From Bacteroidota bacterium (GTDB taxonomy: Bacteria > Bacteroidota > Bacteroidia > Bacteroidales > SKPS01), in the NCBI GenBank assembly GCA_022709695.1, contig JAKLII010000003.1:16124-80123 (forward strand): a stretch of DNA of 64,000 nucleotides, read 5' to 3'. Of this stretch, positions 44,701-52,117 are shown piece after piece. The notes under the pieces are model-generated. The model had not been told where the DNA came from, ran no database searches, and worked only from the letters and a program-made list of their open reading frames with translations. The position numbers were made by a program, and so were the translations under genes. Within the stretch, counting starts at the first letter, position 1; the number at the start of each line of letters is the position of its first letter.

Positions 44701-44887
44701 CATTGGTCTCTATATCCGCAGCATTGGCACCGGGGTAGGTGGTCAGTACCGAGATATAGGGCGGGTTCATCTCAGGATACAGATCTACCGGGATTTTCAG
44801 CAGTGCAAAGATTCCCATTACGATGATTGCCGTGAAAACCATCAGGGTGGTAATGGGTTTGTTAACGGCACTTTTATAGATACTCAT
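41753..44887 (-). CDS. RND family efflux pump, inner-membrane transporter
   Basis: The 1044-residue AcrB-type proton antiporter takes drugs or other small molecules from the periplasm. Helix 1 is followed by LYPEMNPPYISVLTTYPGANAADIETNVTKKLED; helix 4 carries the proton-relay pair in IGMVVDDAIVVLENI. The second half mirrors the first (VLLIGIVVKNGIVLVDF). It works with the adaptor and TolC gene products encoded upstream in the same operon. The substrate class (hydrophobe/amphiphile rather than metal) is likely but unproven. Confidence 0.95.
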   Translation of the reverse strand: MSIYKSAVNKPITTLMVFTAIIVMGIFALLKIPVDLYPEMNPPYISVLTTYPGANAADIETNVTKKLEDAFNSVDKLKEVTSVSSDNLSVVNLEFGWETNLDEATNDIRDVVDRMIDQLPEGVDRPTIYKFNTNSMPILFYAVMANESYPGLAKLMDEKIINPLNRVEGIGSVGMMGTPKRVIYVDADPRKLDAYNLTLEQIGNVISAENLNLPSGNVKMGQMDYQLRIQGEFTESSQLPELVVGSYQGTPILLKDVANVRDTLKDLTFDEKINSQTGLRMFVMKQSGANTVQVARDVKNKLEELKKDLPPDVKIDMIMDSSSFIKGSISNLSETLMWAFLFVVLVVLFFLGRWRATFIIILTIPISLIVAFIYLYITGNSINVISLTSLSIAIGMVVDDAIVVLENISKHIDRGSSPREAAIYATNEVWLSVIITTLVIVAVFFPLTLVGGMMGVMFNQLGWIVSITITTSTLAAITLTPMLSSKLLVLREKKRTGRFSYERTIEVLLDKLDIFYVKTLKWSLSRKKLVILISAAMFIGSFFLVPYIGTDFMPESDESRISASIELQTGTRVDETVKTARKIEEIIQKKFPEVTLVSASAGADDEGSMFSLFTTTGSNMINFMLRLKDLDERQRDVWTIADEMREELAQFPEIISTNITTSSGFGMGGGSNTVDVEIYGYDFNTTNKLAEQIKKDLSELSSAKDVMISRKKDKPELQIVLDKTKLAQHGLNSAMVSMMIRNRVSGLIPTKYKEEGDEYDIRIRLDEQYRSSVSDLEDISLMTPMGKQIKLKEIGQVSEYWGPPSIQHKRKERIVTVSVKPDKTSLGELAAQIQQVINKENIPQDVLVQVGGAYQDQQESFADLGLLLVLSLLLVFIVMASQFESFSAPLVIMFSIPFAFTGVILALYLTGTTLSVISALGAVLLIGIVVKNGIVLVDFTNLMRDRGLSLREAIVVSGKSRLRPVLMTALTTILGMVPLALSTGEGSEMWRPMGITVIGGLIFSTIVTMVIVPVMYSVFARTGERNKIMHLRKKFKFLENHHKA

Positions 44888-44943
44888 GGCTTATTTTTGT
44901 AAAAATGAATGGTTTGTACGTTCGCACAGGAGGTTCCTGAGGA

Positions 44944-45993
44944 TTATTTTTCAACAATATTGATTTTCATCCCATCGAGCAAACGGGCTTGTCCGCTAAC
45001 GATCACAAGGTCTCCTTTCTTCAGGTCGTCGGAAAATACCTCAACAAGGTCATTGTAGCGATTTCCCATGGTAACGGAAACCCGGCGGGCTTTGCCCTGG
45101 TCGGCCACAAAGAGGTACCTGTCGTTCGAGCCCTGCATTTTCAGCACAGCGATGGCAGGAAGGAGCATCGCTTCCACTTTTTCGAGGTCGAAACCTACCC
45201 TGGTGAACATGCCGGGTCGCAAAAGCCCTCCCGGATTGCTGAGGACCACTTCTGCCTGAAATGTTCTGCTGCCGGGATCGATGGTAGGGTGAACCATTAC
45301 GACTTTGCCACTGAATTCTTTACCGGGATAGATATCACAGACCACCCTGGCTGTCATCCCGTTTCTGATTTGCGGGAAGTATTTTTCCGAAACCGGTACC
45401 AGGAGTTTCAGTTTGTCGATCTGGACCAGTGATACCAGGGCGGCCTTACCAGCCATGGTATTCGGAGCACCGGAGTACATCTCGCCGGCTTCGAAGTATT
45501 TGCCCGAGATCACTCCGCTGAAAGGGGCAACCAGCTTCACATTCCTCCGCAGGAAATCCACGTTGGTGCGTGCCACTTCCAGCTGGGTTTTCAACTGATC
45601 ATACTGTTGCTTTGCCACACTCCCAACCTTCTGGAGGGTATCGAGCCTGCGGAAATCGTTTTCGAGGTTCATCAGCTGGGTTTCAGCCGTCTGCAGCTGG
45701 GTACGGTCCATCTGGGCCAGCAGGGTGCCATTTGACACCCGCATCCCTACCTCCACCGGAATCGACTCAACCCTGCCGGGTGATGCCGGAGCCATATGTA
45801 TCTCTTCATAAGCCAGTAAGGTTGCAGTATATTCAATGGTGCGGGCTACCTCCTGCATCTCCATTGGTGTAGCCCTGACGTTTTCGATCTTTTCGGGAGT
45901 CTTGGCATTTTTATCTTCCTTTTTCCCAGGCTTTCCACAGGCTGTTGCCATCACCAGCAGAGCCATTACAACAAAATACGGTACTGTTTTCAT
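44944..45993 (-). CDS. RND efflux periplasmic adaptor (MFP)
   Basis: A 349-residue lipoprotein (MALLVMATACG lipobox) linking pump and TolC channel. It has a lipoyl half-motif (YEEIHMAPASPGRVESIPVEVGMRVSNGTLLAQMD), an alpha-hairpin (about residues 100-150), the second lipoyl half LVAPFSGVISGKYFEAGEMY, and a beta-barrel end (GMTARVVCDIYPGKEFSGKVVMV). It lies 56 bp upstream of the pump gene and 20 bp downstream of the TolC gene. Confidence 0.94.
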   Translation of the reverse strand: MKTVPYFVVMALLVMATACGKPGKKEDKNAKTPEKIENVRATPMEMQEVARTIEYTATLLAYEEIHMAPASPGRVESIPVEVGMRVSNGTLLAQMDRTQLQTAETQLMNLENDFRRLDTLQKVGSVAKQQYDQLKTQLEVARTNVDFLRRNVKLVAPFSGVISGKYFEAGEMYSGAPNTMAGKAALVSLVQIDKLKLLVPVSEKYFPQIRNGMTARVVCDIYPGKEFSGKVVMVHPTIDPGSRTFQAEVVLSNPGGLLRPGMFTRVGFDLEKVEAMLLPAIAVLKMQGSNDRYLFVADQGKARRVSVTMGNRYNDLVEVFSDDLKKGDLVIVSGQARLLDGMKINIVEK

Positions 45994-46013
45994 GTTATTA
46001 AGGTGTTTTTTGA

Positions 46014-47315
46014 TTACAAAATGGTTCCATATAGTTTTTCAAGCTGCACACGGGCCGATAGCACCTGCATCATCGACGACAGATAGTCAGATTCGGCTTT
46101 GAGGTAATTGCTGTCGGCATTGATCAGGTCAAGACCCGAGATCACTCCCTGTTCATACTTCAGTTTCAAGCTGCTGTAAACCCTCCTTGCTACCTCCACA
46201 TTCTCCTTCTGGTTCTGCCACGATTCCAGGGCACTGGTATAGTTGTATCGCAGCTGTTTCTCCTGCACCATCAACTGATCCGACAACAGCTCCCGGGTAT
46301 TCTGCATGGATTTCAGGTCCAGCTCTGCCTGTTTCAGCTGAGCCTTTCTCACCCCACTGGAGAAAATCGGAATGTTCAGCTGAAACCCCACAACATTGGG
46401 TGGCGACATATCGAAGGCCGGTTCAATGATTTTATAGGTAAACCTGTAAAAAGCCGCCAGGGTTGGCAGATATGCGGCTTTCTTCATGTCCACCATTTTC
46501 TGGCTGATAAGCTCCTGCTGCTCAAGCAGCTGATAATCGATATTGCCGCTCAGATCAAAATTTTTCAGCAAGGCTCCTTCCAGGGCTGCTCCCTCCATGA
46601 AACCCTGCAGGGTTTCTGTCAGCTCAATTTCCGTCTGTACAGTTGCACCGATCATCAGGCGCAGCATATTGGTGGCCAGTTCGTTTTGCCGTTCTGATGA
46701 TTTCACGGCATTCCTGAGGGTATTCAACTGGACACTGAGCTGATCCACTTCGGTTTTCTCAATCATGCCCACCTGCTCCATGGCCTGTATCTTCTGATAC
46801 AGCTTCTCCAGATTTGACACATTCTGATTGAGTACGTTAAGCATCTCCTTCGACATCAGCACCAGATAATATGCATCCGTTACCTGCGAAACCACCTCAA
46901 GCTCCGATCGCCGCTGGTTTTTTTCGGTCATCCGGGCATAGAGTTTTGCGGTTTGTACTCCAAGGATATAGTTACCGTTGAAAACCAGCTGGCTCAGGGT
47001 AAGGTTGAGGTTGCTCTGCGGTTTGATGGGGATTTCAACCGGGGGCGCCCCAGGATTGAATTGTATCGATAAATTTGCACCCAGAGAGTTGTTGTAATCC
47101 ATGGTGGCGTTTACCTGCGGAAGCCCGTTGGCAATCGCTTCCTTTACGCCCCATTGGGCTTTTTCGTTCGCCAGTGCAGAATTCTGCAGGGTTTTGTTGT
47201 GTTCAAGTGCATACTTTCTGGCACCTGCCAGATCGAGGGTAAGCTTTGCCTGTGCCTTAAGGATCGTTCCCTGACACACAATCAACAATAACAAAATCAA
47301 TAATTTACGATTCAT
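46014..47315 (-). CDS. TolC-family outer-membrane efflux protein
   Basis: A 433-residue channel of the RND tripartite system. The signal peptide MNRKLLILLLLIVCQGTILKA is followed by Q. Two TolC repeats of coiled helices are visible (LDLAGARKYALEHNKTLQNSALANEKAQWGVKEA; later the mirrored QLRYNYTSALESWQNQKENVEVARRVYSSLKLKYEQGVISGLDLINADSNYL). The start overlaps the regulator gene by 11 bp, so translation is probably coupled. Confidence 0.93.
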   Translation of the reverse strand: MNRKLLILLLLIVCQGTILKAQAKLTLDLAGARKYALEHNKTLQNSALANEKAQWGVKEAIANGLPQVNATMDYNNSLGANLSIQFNPGAPPVEIPIKPQSNLNLTLSQLVFNGNYILGVQTAKLYARMTEKNQRRSELEVVSQVTDAYYLVLMSKEMLNVLNQNVSNLEKLYQKIQAMEQVGMIEKTEVDQLSVQLNTLRNAVKSSERQNELATNMLRLMIGATVQTEIELTETLQGFMEGAALEGALLKNFDLSGNIDYQLLEQQELISQKMVDMKKAAYLPTLAAFYRFTYKIIEPAFDMSPPNVVGFQLNIPIFSSGVRKAQLKQAELDLKSMQNTRELLSDQLMVQEKQLRYNYTSALESWQNQKENVEVARRVYSSLKLKYEQGVISGLDLINADSNYLKAESDYLSSMMQVLSARVQLEKLYGTIL

Positions 47316-47940
47316 CTGAAATAAGGTTATTAAAATAACAATAGGAGTATTGCTCGATTAACCCGAGCCCTTTTTCGGTACTGATCCCTCTCAGATAAGG
47401 TAAGAAGGTATTCAGGAAAATATCTTTCGGTGAAGGTCGCAACACGTGAATCCTTTCACTGGTATGCAATATGGTAATGGTTTCGTGGATAAATGTATCC
47501 ACCAGTTCGATCCGCAGATCGGTTCTGAAAATTCCCTCCTTTACCCCCCTTTCGAGCAGGGCATATGAGGCAGAATATTTCTTAAGGTCTGCCTTGCAGG
47601 TATAAAAAGCCGAGAAAACCGAAGGAAAGTACTTCTTGATGTCTTCAATAAATACCTTTGGGTACGACTTCCGCTGATCTTCCTGCATCCTCAGAATCCT
47701 GAACAAGGCATCAATCACATTTTCACTGGCCTGGATCATTTCAATGTGTTGCCTTCCCTGTTCCATGATCATGTACCGGATGCATTGAATCACCAGATCA
47801 TCCTTGTCGTTAAACAGCTCATAGATCGTCCGCTTCGATATGTCAAGCTCAGATGCCAGGGTATCCATCGTGACGTTCCGCACCCCCAGGGAGAGGTACA
47901 ATTCGCTCGCTTTTGCCAGTATTTTGTCTTTTACTTCCAT
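47305..47940 (-). CDS. TetR/AcrR-family regulator of the efflux operon
   Basis: A 211-residue repressor. The N-terminal HTH is clear: KDKILAKASELYLSLGVRNVTMDTLASELDISKRTIYELFNDKDDL. The ligand domain (about 60-211) is divergent, as usual. It is the first gene of the operon regulator-tolC-adaptor-pump-PG0541, and the palindrome at 47963-47997 overlaps its promoter, so it very likely represses its own operon until a pump substrate binds. Confidence 0.93.
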   Translation of the reverse strand: MEVKDKILAKASELYLSLGVRNVTMDTLASELDISKRTIYELFNDKDDLVIQCIRYMIMEQGRQHIEMIQASENVIDALFRILRMQEDQRKSYPKVFIEDIKKYFPSVFSAFYTCKADLKKYSASYALLERGVKEGIFRTDLRIELVDTFIHETITILHTSERIHVLRPSPKDIFLNTFLPYLRGISTEKGLGLIEQYSYCYFNNLISDES

Positions 47941-47962
47941 CCTTGCTGATAAAAACAGGCGG

Positions 47963-47997
47963 CAAAACTAAAAAACTTTTTTCGTTTTTTAGTTTTG
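47963..47997. promoter_or_regulatory. Palindromic operator overlapping the efflux operon promoter
   Basis: CAAAACTAAAAAAC (47963-47976) and its exact reverse complement (47984-47997) flank 7 bases. The left arm read on the minus strand contains TAGTTTTG, a -7 box whose end is 23 bases before the TetR-type gene; the right arm holds the same box on the plus strand. Position and symmetry suit a TetR dimer site that blocks RNA polymerase. Confidence 0.65.
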
Positions 47998-48056
47998 TTA
48001 AGAAAATTTAACATGAACAGGTATCAATATTTAAGCACCAAAGGGTAATGATCCCG

Positions 48057-48089
48057 TTTGACAAAGGCAGGAAAAGATTGTATCTTTCG
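48057..48089 (+). promoter_or_regulatory. Promoter of the small membrane protein and lipocalin genes
   Basis: TTTG (48057-48060), a 20-base spacer and TATCTTTCG (48081-48089) fit the Bacteroidota promoter with C in place of the last G. ATG 48116 is 26 bases downstream. Confidence 0.55.
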
Positions 48090-48115
48090 GATCGAATCTT
48101 AAAAAAATAAGCCTT

Positions 48116-48403
48116 ATGGAAGACGAGGAGATTTTAAGCAATGAGCCTCAGGAGGATGAAGACACTCCGGCCAGTGATCTTTTGCCCGACCGTGATGTGC
48201 TGATGATGGAGAAACCTCTCCAGGACAACCGGGCATCGCGTTACCGTCCTGCAGACAAGAAACTGCTCAGAACCATCGTTGTGGTTGTTCTGTTTCTGAT
48301 AGCAGCACTGATCATTCTGTTCTGGATTGTAAGGAGCTATCCCGGAGCAGAAGAGCCCCAACAGGGAAATCCATCTATGGAGGTGCAGAGCGGAGGAGAA
48401 TAA
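48116..48403 (+). CDS. Small single-span membrane protein, unknown
   Basis: A 95-residue protein. An acidic N terminus (first 40 residues, many D and E) is followed by the basic KKLLRT, one strong membrane helix (VVVVLFLIAALIILFWIV, about residues 55-72) and a short polar tail. The charge distribution suggests the N terminus stays in the cytoplasm. It lies 21 bp upstream of the lipocalin gene under a good promoter. I do not recognise a family. Confidence 0.65.
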   Translation: MEDEEILSNEPQEDEDTPASDLLPDRDVLMMEKPLQDNRASRYRPADKKLLRTIVVVVLFLIAALIILFWIVRSYPGAEEPQQGNPSMEVQSGGE

Positions 48404-48424
48404 ACCCTAAAAAGCGCATGGAGA

Positions 48425-48970
48425 ATGACACGTGTTATCGTGATTTTTCTGTTCTTTGCAGCGCTATTAACAGGATGCAGCGTGACGAAAAAAAAACCAC
48501 CCCAGACGGTACCGTTAGTTGATTTGCAGCGGTATGCAGGTGTTTGGTACGAGATTGCGGCCTATCCCACCCGGTTCGAGGAGGGTTGTTTTTGTATCAC
48601 AGCCGAATACACACCTGATTCCAAAGGGAAGTTTGTGAGGGTTATGAACCGTTGCCGGAAAGGAAGCCCGAACGGACCGGAGAGCTCTATCAGGGGGAAA
48701 GCCTTTGTGGTAAGAAACAGTGGAAATGCCCGGCTGAAGGTTCAGTTTTTCTGGCCTTTCAGAGCCCCGTACTGGGTGGTAGGGCTTGCTGACGATTATT
48801 CGTGGGCGCTGGTATCAGGGCCCTCAAAAGAGTATTTGTGGATATTGTCACGAACTCCTCAAATGGATCAGGAAACCTACATGGGTTTGCTGAAGCTGTT
48901 GCAGGATAAGGGGTTTGATACAAACCGGCTGCGGCTGTGCGATCAGAGTTGCGGCGTTCAGAGGTTCTGA
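48425..48970 (+). CDS. Lipocalin family lipoprotein (Blc-like)
   Basis: A 181-residue outer-membrane lipocalin. The lipobox FAALLTGC places the lipidated Cys at about residue 18. LQRYAGVWYEIAAYPTRFEEGC is the lipocalin GxW motif, and YWVVGLADDYSWALVSGP matches the Blc signature of bacterial lipocalins, which bind fatty acids or lysolipids. Cys pairs near the start of the barrel and at the C terminus could form disulfides. Confidence 0.92.
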   Translation: MTRVIVIFLFFAALLTGCSVTKKKPPQTVPLVDLQRYAGVWYEIAAYPTRFEEGCFCITAEYTPDSKGKFVRVMNRCRKGSPNGPESSIRGKAFVVRNSGNARLKVQFFWPFRAPYWVVGLADDYSWALVSGPSKEYLWILSRTPQMDQETYMGLLKLLQDKGFDTNRLRLCDQSCGVQRF

Positions 48971-49013
48971 TCAGGAAACAGGGAAAGAAAGGATTAATCA
49001 ACAGAAGATCGTT

Positions 49014-50180
49014 ATGAAGAAGTGCTTTTTATTGGGTATGATGGTGATGATCACCGGTTTTTTAAACGCTCAGGTTTTGAAGAAAGATCAGTGGGTTACT
49101 ACCCCTTCGGGGATGAAGGTAATGTTGCTGCAACCTGCACAGGGGGAGAAGCCCATAAAGGGGGATAAGGTATCGGTTCATTACACCGGACGGTTGACCG
49201 ACAGCACGGTTTTCGACAGTTCGGTGGACCGTGGGCAGCCGTTTGAATTTTTACTCGGATTCGGGCAGGTGATCAGGGGTTGGGACGAAGGGATTGCGAT
49301 GCTGCACATTGGCGAAAAGGCCAGGCTGATGATTCCGCCTGATCTGGCGTATGGTGCCACGGCCAGGCAGAATATTCCTGCCAACTCAACTCTTATCTTC
49401 GATGTTGAGCTGCTGGATATCACCCAACGGGGTGCCAGACCCATGCCGGCCGATGGATTAGACACCATCACCACGCCAACAGGGTTAAAATATATCATTC
49501 TGAAAAAAGGGGATGGTGTGAAAATCGTACCGGGGATGAAAACCAAGGTACATTATTCGGGATTTTTCACTGACGGGGGCAAATTCGACAGTTCGGTGGA
49601 CCGCGGACAGCCCTTTGAGCTGATTGTAGGCAAGGGTCAGGTAATTGCCGGATGGGACGAGGGAATCGCCAGACTGCATGTGGGGGACGTTGCCAAACTC
49701 CTGATCCCCTATCAGCTTGGCTATGGGGAGATGGGGCGCGCTCCGGTCATTCCTCCGAAAGCCAATCTGATTTTTGATGTGGAGATTCTGGAGGCAAGGG
49801 AAACCCCAAAACCCAAACCTTTTGATGTAACCGGACTTGATACCCTGAAAACAGCTTCGGGACTGAAATATATTGTGGTGAACCATACGGAAAACCAGCA
49901 GGCAGCGGTTGGTAACACCATAAAGGTGCATTACACCGGATATCTTGAGTCGGGAGAGGTCTTTGATTCCTCAGTCGAAAGAGAGCAACCTATTGAATTT
50001 GAACTTGGTAAAGGAATGGTGATTCCGGGATGGGAAGAGGGGCTTCTGTTGTTGCGCCAGGGTGAAAAAGCAAGGTTGATTATCCCCTACCAACTGGCTT
50101 ACGGAGATGCAGGCAGACCGCCGAAGATACCTTCCAAAGCCAACCTGATTTTTGATGTTGAAGTTGTGGGAATAAGGTAA
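49014..50180 (+). CDS. Periplasmic triple-FKBP peptidylprolyl isomerase
   Basis: A 388-residue exported protein: a signal peptide ending LNA followed by Q, then three FKBP domains (about residues 25-130, 140-255 and 275-388). Each keeps the active-site residues: VHYTG/VHYSG, FDSS, GWDEG or GWEEG, the YG of AYG/GYG, and IFDVE. All three therefore look active, and the protein probably assists folding of secreted or outer-membrane proteins. ATG 49014 is chosen for the signal peptide; the frame opens at 48915 inside the lipocalin gene. Confidence 0.93.
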   Translation: MKKCFLLGMMVMITGFLNAQVLKKDQWVTTPSGMKVMLLQPAQGEKPIKGDKVSVHYTGRLTDSTVFDSSVDRGQPFEFLLGFGQVIRGWDEGIAMLHIGEKARLMIPPDLAYGATARQNIPANSTLIFDVELLDITQRGARPMPADGLDTITTPTGLKYIILKKGDGVKIVPGMKTKVHYSGFFTDGGKFDSSVDRGQPFELIVGKGQVIAGWDEGIARLHVGDVAKLLIPYQLGYGEMGRAPVIPPKANLIFDVEILEARETPKPKPFDVTGLDTLKTASGLKYIVVNHTENQQAAVGNTIKVHYTGYLESGEVFDSSVEREQPIEFELGKGMVIPGWEEGLLLLRQGEKARLIIPYQLAYGDAGRPPKIPSKANLIFDVEVVGIR

Positions 50181-50316
50181 TCCGCTGATCTTTTATTCAT
50201 TGGATTTGTGGGCAGGGCCTTCTGTTTTCAACCTGCCCGTGTTAGTATATTCCGGGACAACCACAGATCCATCCATGCAACTTTCCATTAATTTTATCGG
50301 AAATCCCCCATCCCCT

Positions 50317-51672
50317 ATGGCAAAAAAGTCAACCTCTGCCAAACAGAAGAAGATCTTTGTGCTCGACACTTCTGTGATTATTTACAACCACAGCGCCATT
50401 CACAGTTTCGAAGACAACGATGTGGTGATTCCCATAACGGTGCTGGAAGAGCTCGACAACTTCAAAAAAGGGAATGACACCAAAAATTTTGAAGCGAGGG
50501 AATTTATCCGGATCATCGACCGGCTCGCCGGAAAATATCAGGGGCTACAAAACTGGATTCCCCTTGATTTTCCGGGTGCGGGGCAGTTTAAGGTGGAACT
50601 TAACGGATTCCATAATCTGCATGGTCCTGATGCCGAAAAGGTGTTTGGGGAGAAGAAACCCGACCACCGAATTCTGAATGTTGCCACCCATCTCAGGGGT
50701 GAATATCCCGACCGCAAGGTGATTCTGGTGACCAAGGATGTGAATTTGCGTATTAAAGCCAAGGCATTGGAAATCGCTGCCGAGGATTTTCAGACCGGCA
50801 AGATCAAGGACGTAGATTCCCTGTATTCCGGTAAGACAATGATCGAAGGGGTGGATAAGGGGGTCATCGACAAGATTTATCAGGATGGGAGTTGCACCCC
50901 TGAGGATCTGGGGATTCCCCTTCCTGTACCCCATCACTATTTCATCCTGCGTAACCACAGCTCCTCAGCCATGGCATTCTTCAATCCAGCCACTGGGCTG
51001 ATTGAGCGGGTGGAAAAGCGCACTATTCAGCGAATCACCCCGCGCAATGCAGAACAGGTCTTTGCCCTGCATGCCATCCTGAATCCGGATGTTAAGCTGG
51101 TAACCCTGCAAGGGGTCGCCGGAACCGGAAAAACACTGCTTGCACTGGCAGGAGCTCTGGAAATGCGACGTAATTTCAAACAGGTGTTTCTGGCACGTCC
51201 CATTGTACCCCTGAGCAACAAAGACATCGGATTCCTACCCGGCGATGTGAGCGCCAAGCTCAACCCTTATATGGAACCGCTGTTCGACAACCTTAAGTTC
51301 ATTAAGAACCAATATGATGAACGCGACAAGGAGTATCACCAGTTCGACGAGCTGCTGGAAAAAGAAAAACTGCTGATCCAGCCCCTGGCATACATTCGAG
51401 GACGAAGCCTTTCCAATATCATCTTCATCGTCGACGAGGCGCAAAACCTCACACCGCACGAAGTAAAAACCATCATCTCGCGCGCCGGCGAAAACACCAA
51501 AATCATCTTTACTGGTGACATCTACCAGATAGATACCCCTTACCTCGACTCCCAATCCAACGGTCTTTCATACCTCATCGACAAAATCAAACACCACCCC
51601 ATTTACGCGCATATGAGGCTCGAAAAGGGGGAACGTTCAGAACTTGCGAATCTGGCGAATGATTTGCTTTAA
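50317..51672 (+). CDS. PhoH family ATPase with N-terminal PIN domain
   Basis: A 451-residue protein of the PhoH2 type. The PIN nuclease-like domain (about residues 12-150) starts KIFVLDTSVIIY, and Asp residues in VLEELDNF, EAREFIR and VTKDVNLR could bind metal. The C-terminal ATPase has Walker A GVAGTGKTLLAL and Walker B IIFIVDEAQN. PhoH2 proteins of other bacteria unwind and cut RNA. ATG 50317 is chosen by family length; the frame opens at 50200. The GGGCAGG/CCTGCCC inverted repeat at 50210-50238 lies upstream. Confidence 0.9.
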   Translation: MAKKSTSAKQKKIFVLDTSVIIYNHSAIHSFEDNDVVIPITVLEELDNFKKGNDTKNFEAREFIRIIDRLAGKYQGLQNWIPLDFPGAGQFKVELNGFHNLHGPDAEKVFGEKKPDHRILNVATHLRGEYPDRKVILVTKDVNLRIKAKALEIAAEDFQTGKIKDVDSLYSGKTMIEGVDKGVIDKIYQDGSCTPEDLGIPLPVPHHYFILRNHSSSAMAFFNPATGLIERVEKRTIQRITPRNAEQVFALHAILNPDVKLVTLQGVAGTGKTLLALAGALEMRRNFKQVFLARPIVPLSNKDIGFLPGDVSAKLNPYMEPLFDNLKFIKNQYDERDKEYHQFDELLEKEKLLIQPLAYIRGRSLSNIIFIVDEAQNLTPHEVKTIISRAGENTKIIFTGDIYQIDTPYLDSQSNGLSYLIDKIKHHPIYAHMRLEKGERSELANLANDLL

Positions 51673-51674
51673 AA

Positions 51675-51708
51675 AGGGGACAGGAGACAGTGCTAAGGGG
51701 ATAGGAGG
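51675..51708 (+). repeat. Left inverted repeat flanking the four-helix-bundle gene
   Basis: A 34-base sequence that begins 2 bases after the PhoH stop codon. Its reverse complement matches 52084-52117 at 29 of 34 positions; all differences are transitions. Confidence 0.85.
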
Positions 51709-51727
51709 ATAAATATTAAAATCAGGG

Positions 51728-52078
51728 ATGGCTATTCAGAAGTTTGAGGATATGATTGCCTGGCAAAAGGCGCAGGATTTGGCGTTTGATATCTATCAGG
51801 GTTTTGGGGATTGCAGGGATTATGGATTTAGAGATCAGCTTTTGAGGGCTGCGGTTTCGGTTTCAAATAATCTGGCTGAAGGATTTGAAAGGGGAAGCAG
51901 AATTGATTTCAAACGATTTGTATTTATTTCCAAAGGATCTGTAAGCGAGATCAAATCAATGTTGTATCTTGCCCAAAGGCTCGGTTACCTGCATGCGGAT
52001 AAATCCAGAAAATTGATGGAACAAACAGATGAAATCAGGAGAATTCTCTCAGGTCTCATAACCTCCCTTGCAAAATAA
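51728..52078 (+). CDS. Four-helix-bundle protein (S23/IVS family)
   Basis: A 116-residue protein. FEDMIAWQKAQDLAFDIYQ, FRDQLLRAAVSVSNNLAEGFERGS, FKRFVFISKGSVSEIKSMLYLAQRLGYL and the last helix EIRRILSGLI form the typical four-helix pattern of proteins encoded in 23S rRNA intervening sequences and of Avd from diversity-generating retroelements. The molecular role is poorly known; Avd binds nucleic acid and a reverse transcriptase, but none is here. The gene is bracketed by inverted repeats at 51675-51708 and 52084-52117. Confidence 0.9.
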   Translation: MAIQKFEDMIAWQKAQDLAFDIYQGFGDCRDYGFRDQLLRAAVSVSNNLAEGFERGSRIDFKRFVFISKGSVSEIKSMLYLAQRLGYLHADKSRKLMEQTDEIRRILSGLITSLAK

Positions 52079-52083
52079 TATAG

Positions 52084-52117
52084 CTCCCTGTCCCCTCAGC
52101 ACTGTCCCCTGTCCCCT
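52084..52117 (-). repeat. Right inverted repeat flanking the four-helix-bundle gene
   Basis: The inverted partner of 51675-51708. It fills almost the whole gap between two convergent stop codons (52078 and 52116). It contains TGTCCCC units around CAGCACTG, and its core recurs at 1197-1217. Confidence 0.85.

Noticed and set aside
47990..47997. Plus-strand promoter in the right arm of the TetR palindrome for the gene at 48116
   Set aside because: A better TTTG-N20-TATCTTTCG promoter lies nearer to that gene at 48057-48089.
50210..50238. GGGCAGG/CCTGCCC inverted repeat as terminator of the FKBP gene
   Set aside because: The loop is 15 bases and no T-run follows, so termination is doubtful.
51728..52078. 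Possible diversity-generating retroelement, because Avd belongs to the same four-helix-bundle family
   Set aside because: No reverse transcriptase, template repeat or variable repeat pair is visible in the flanking genes.
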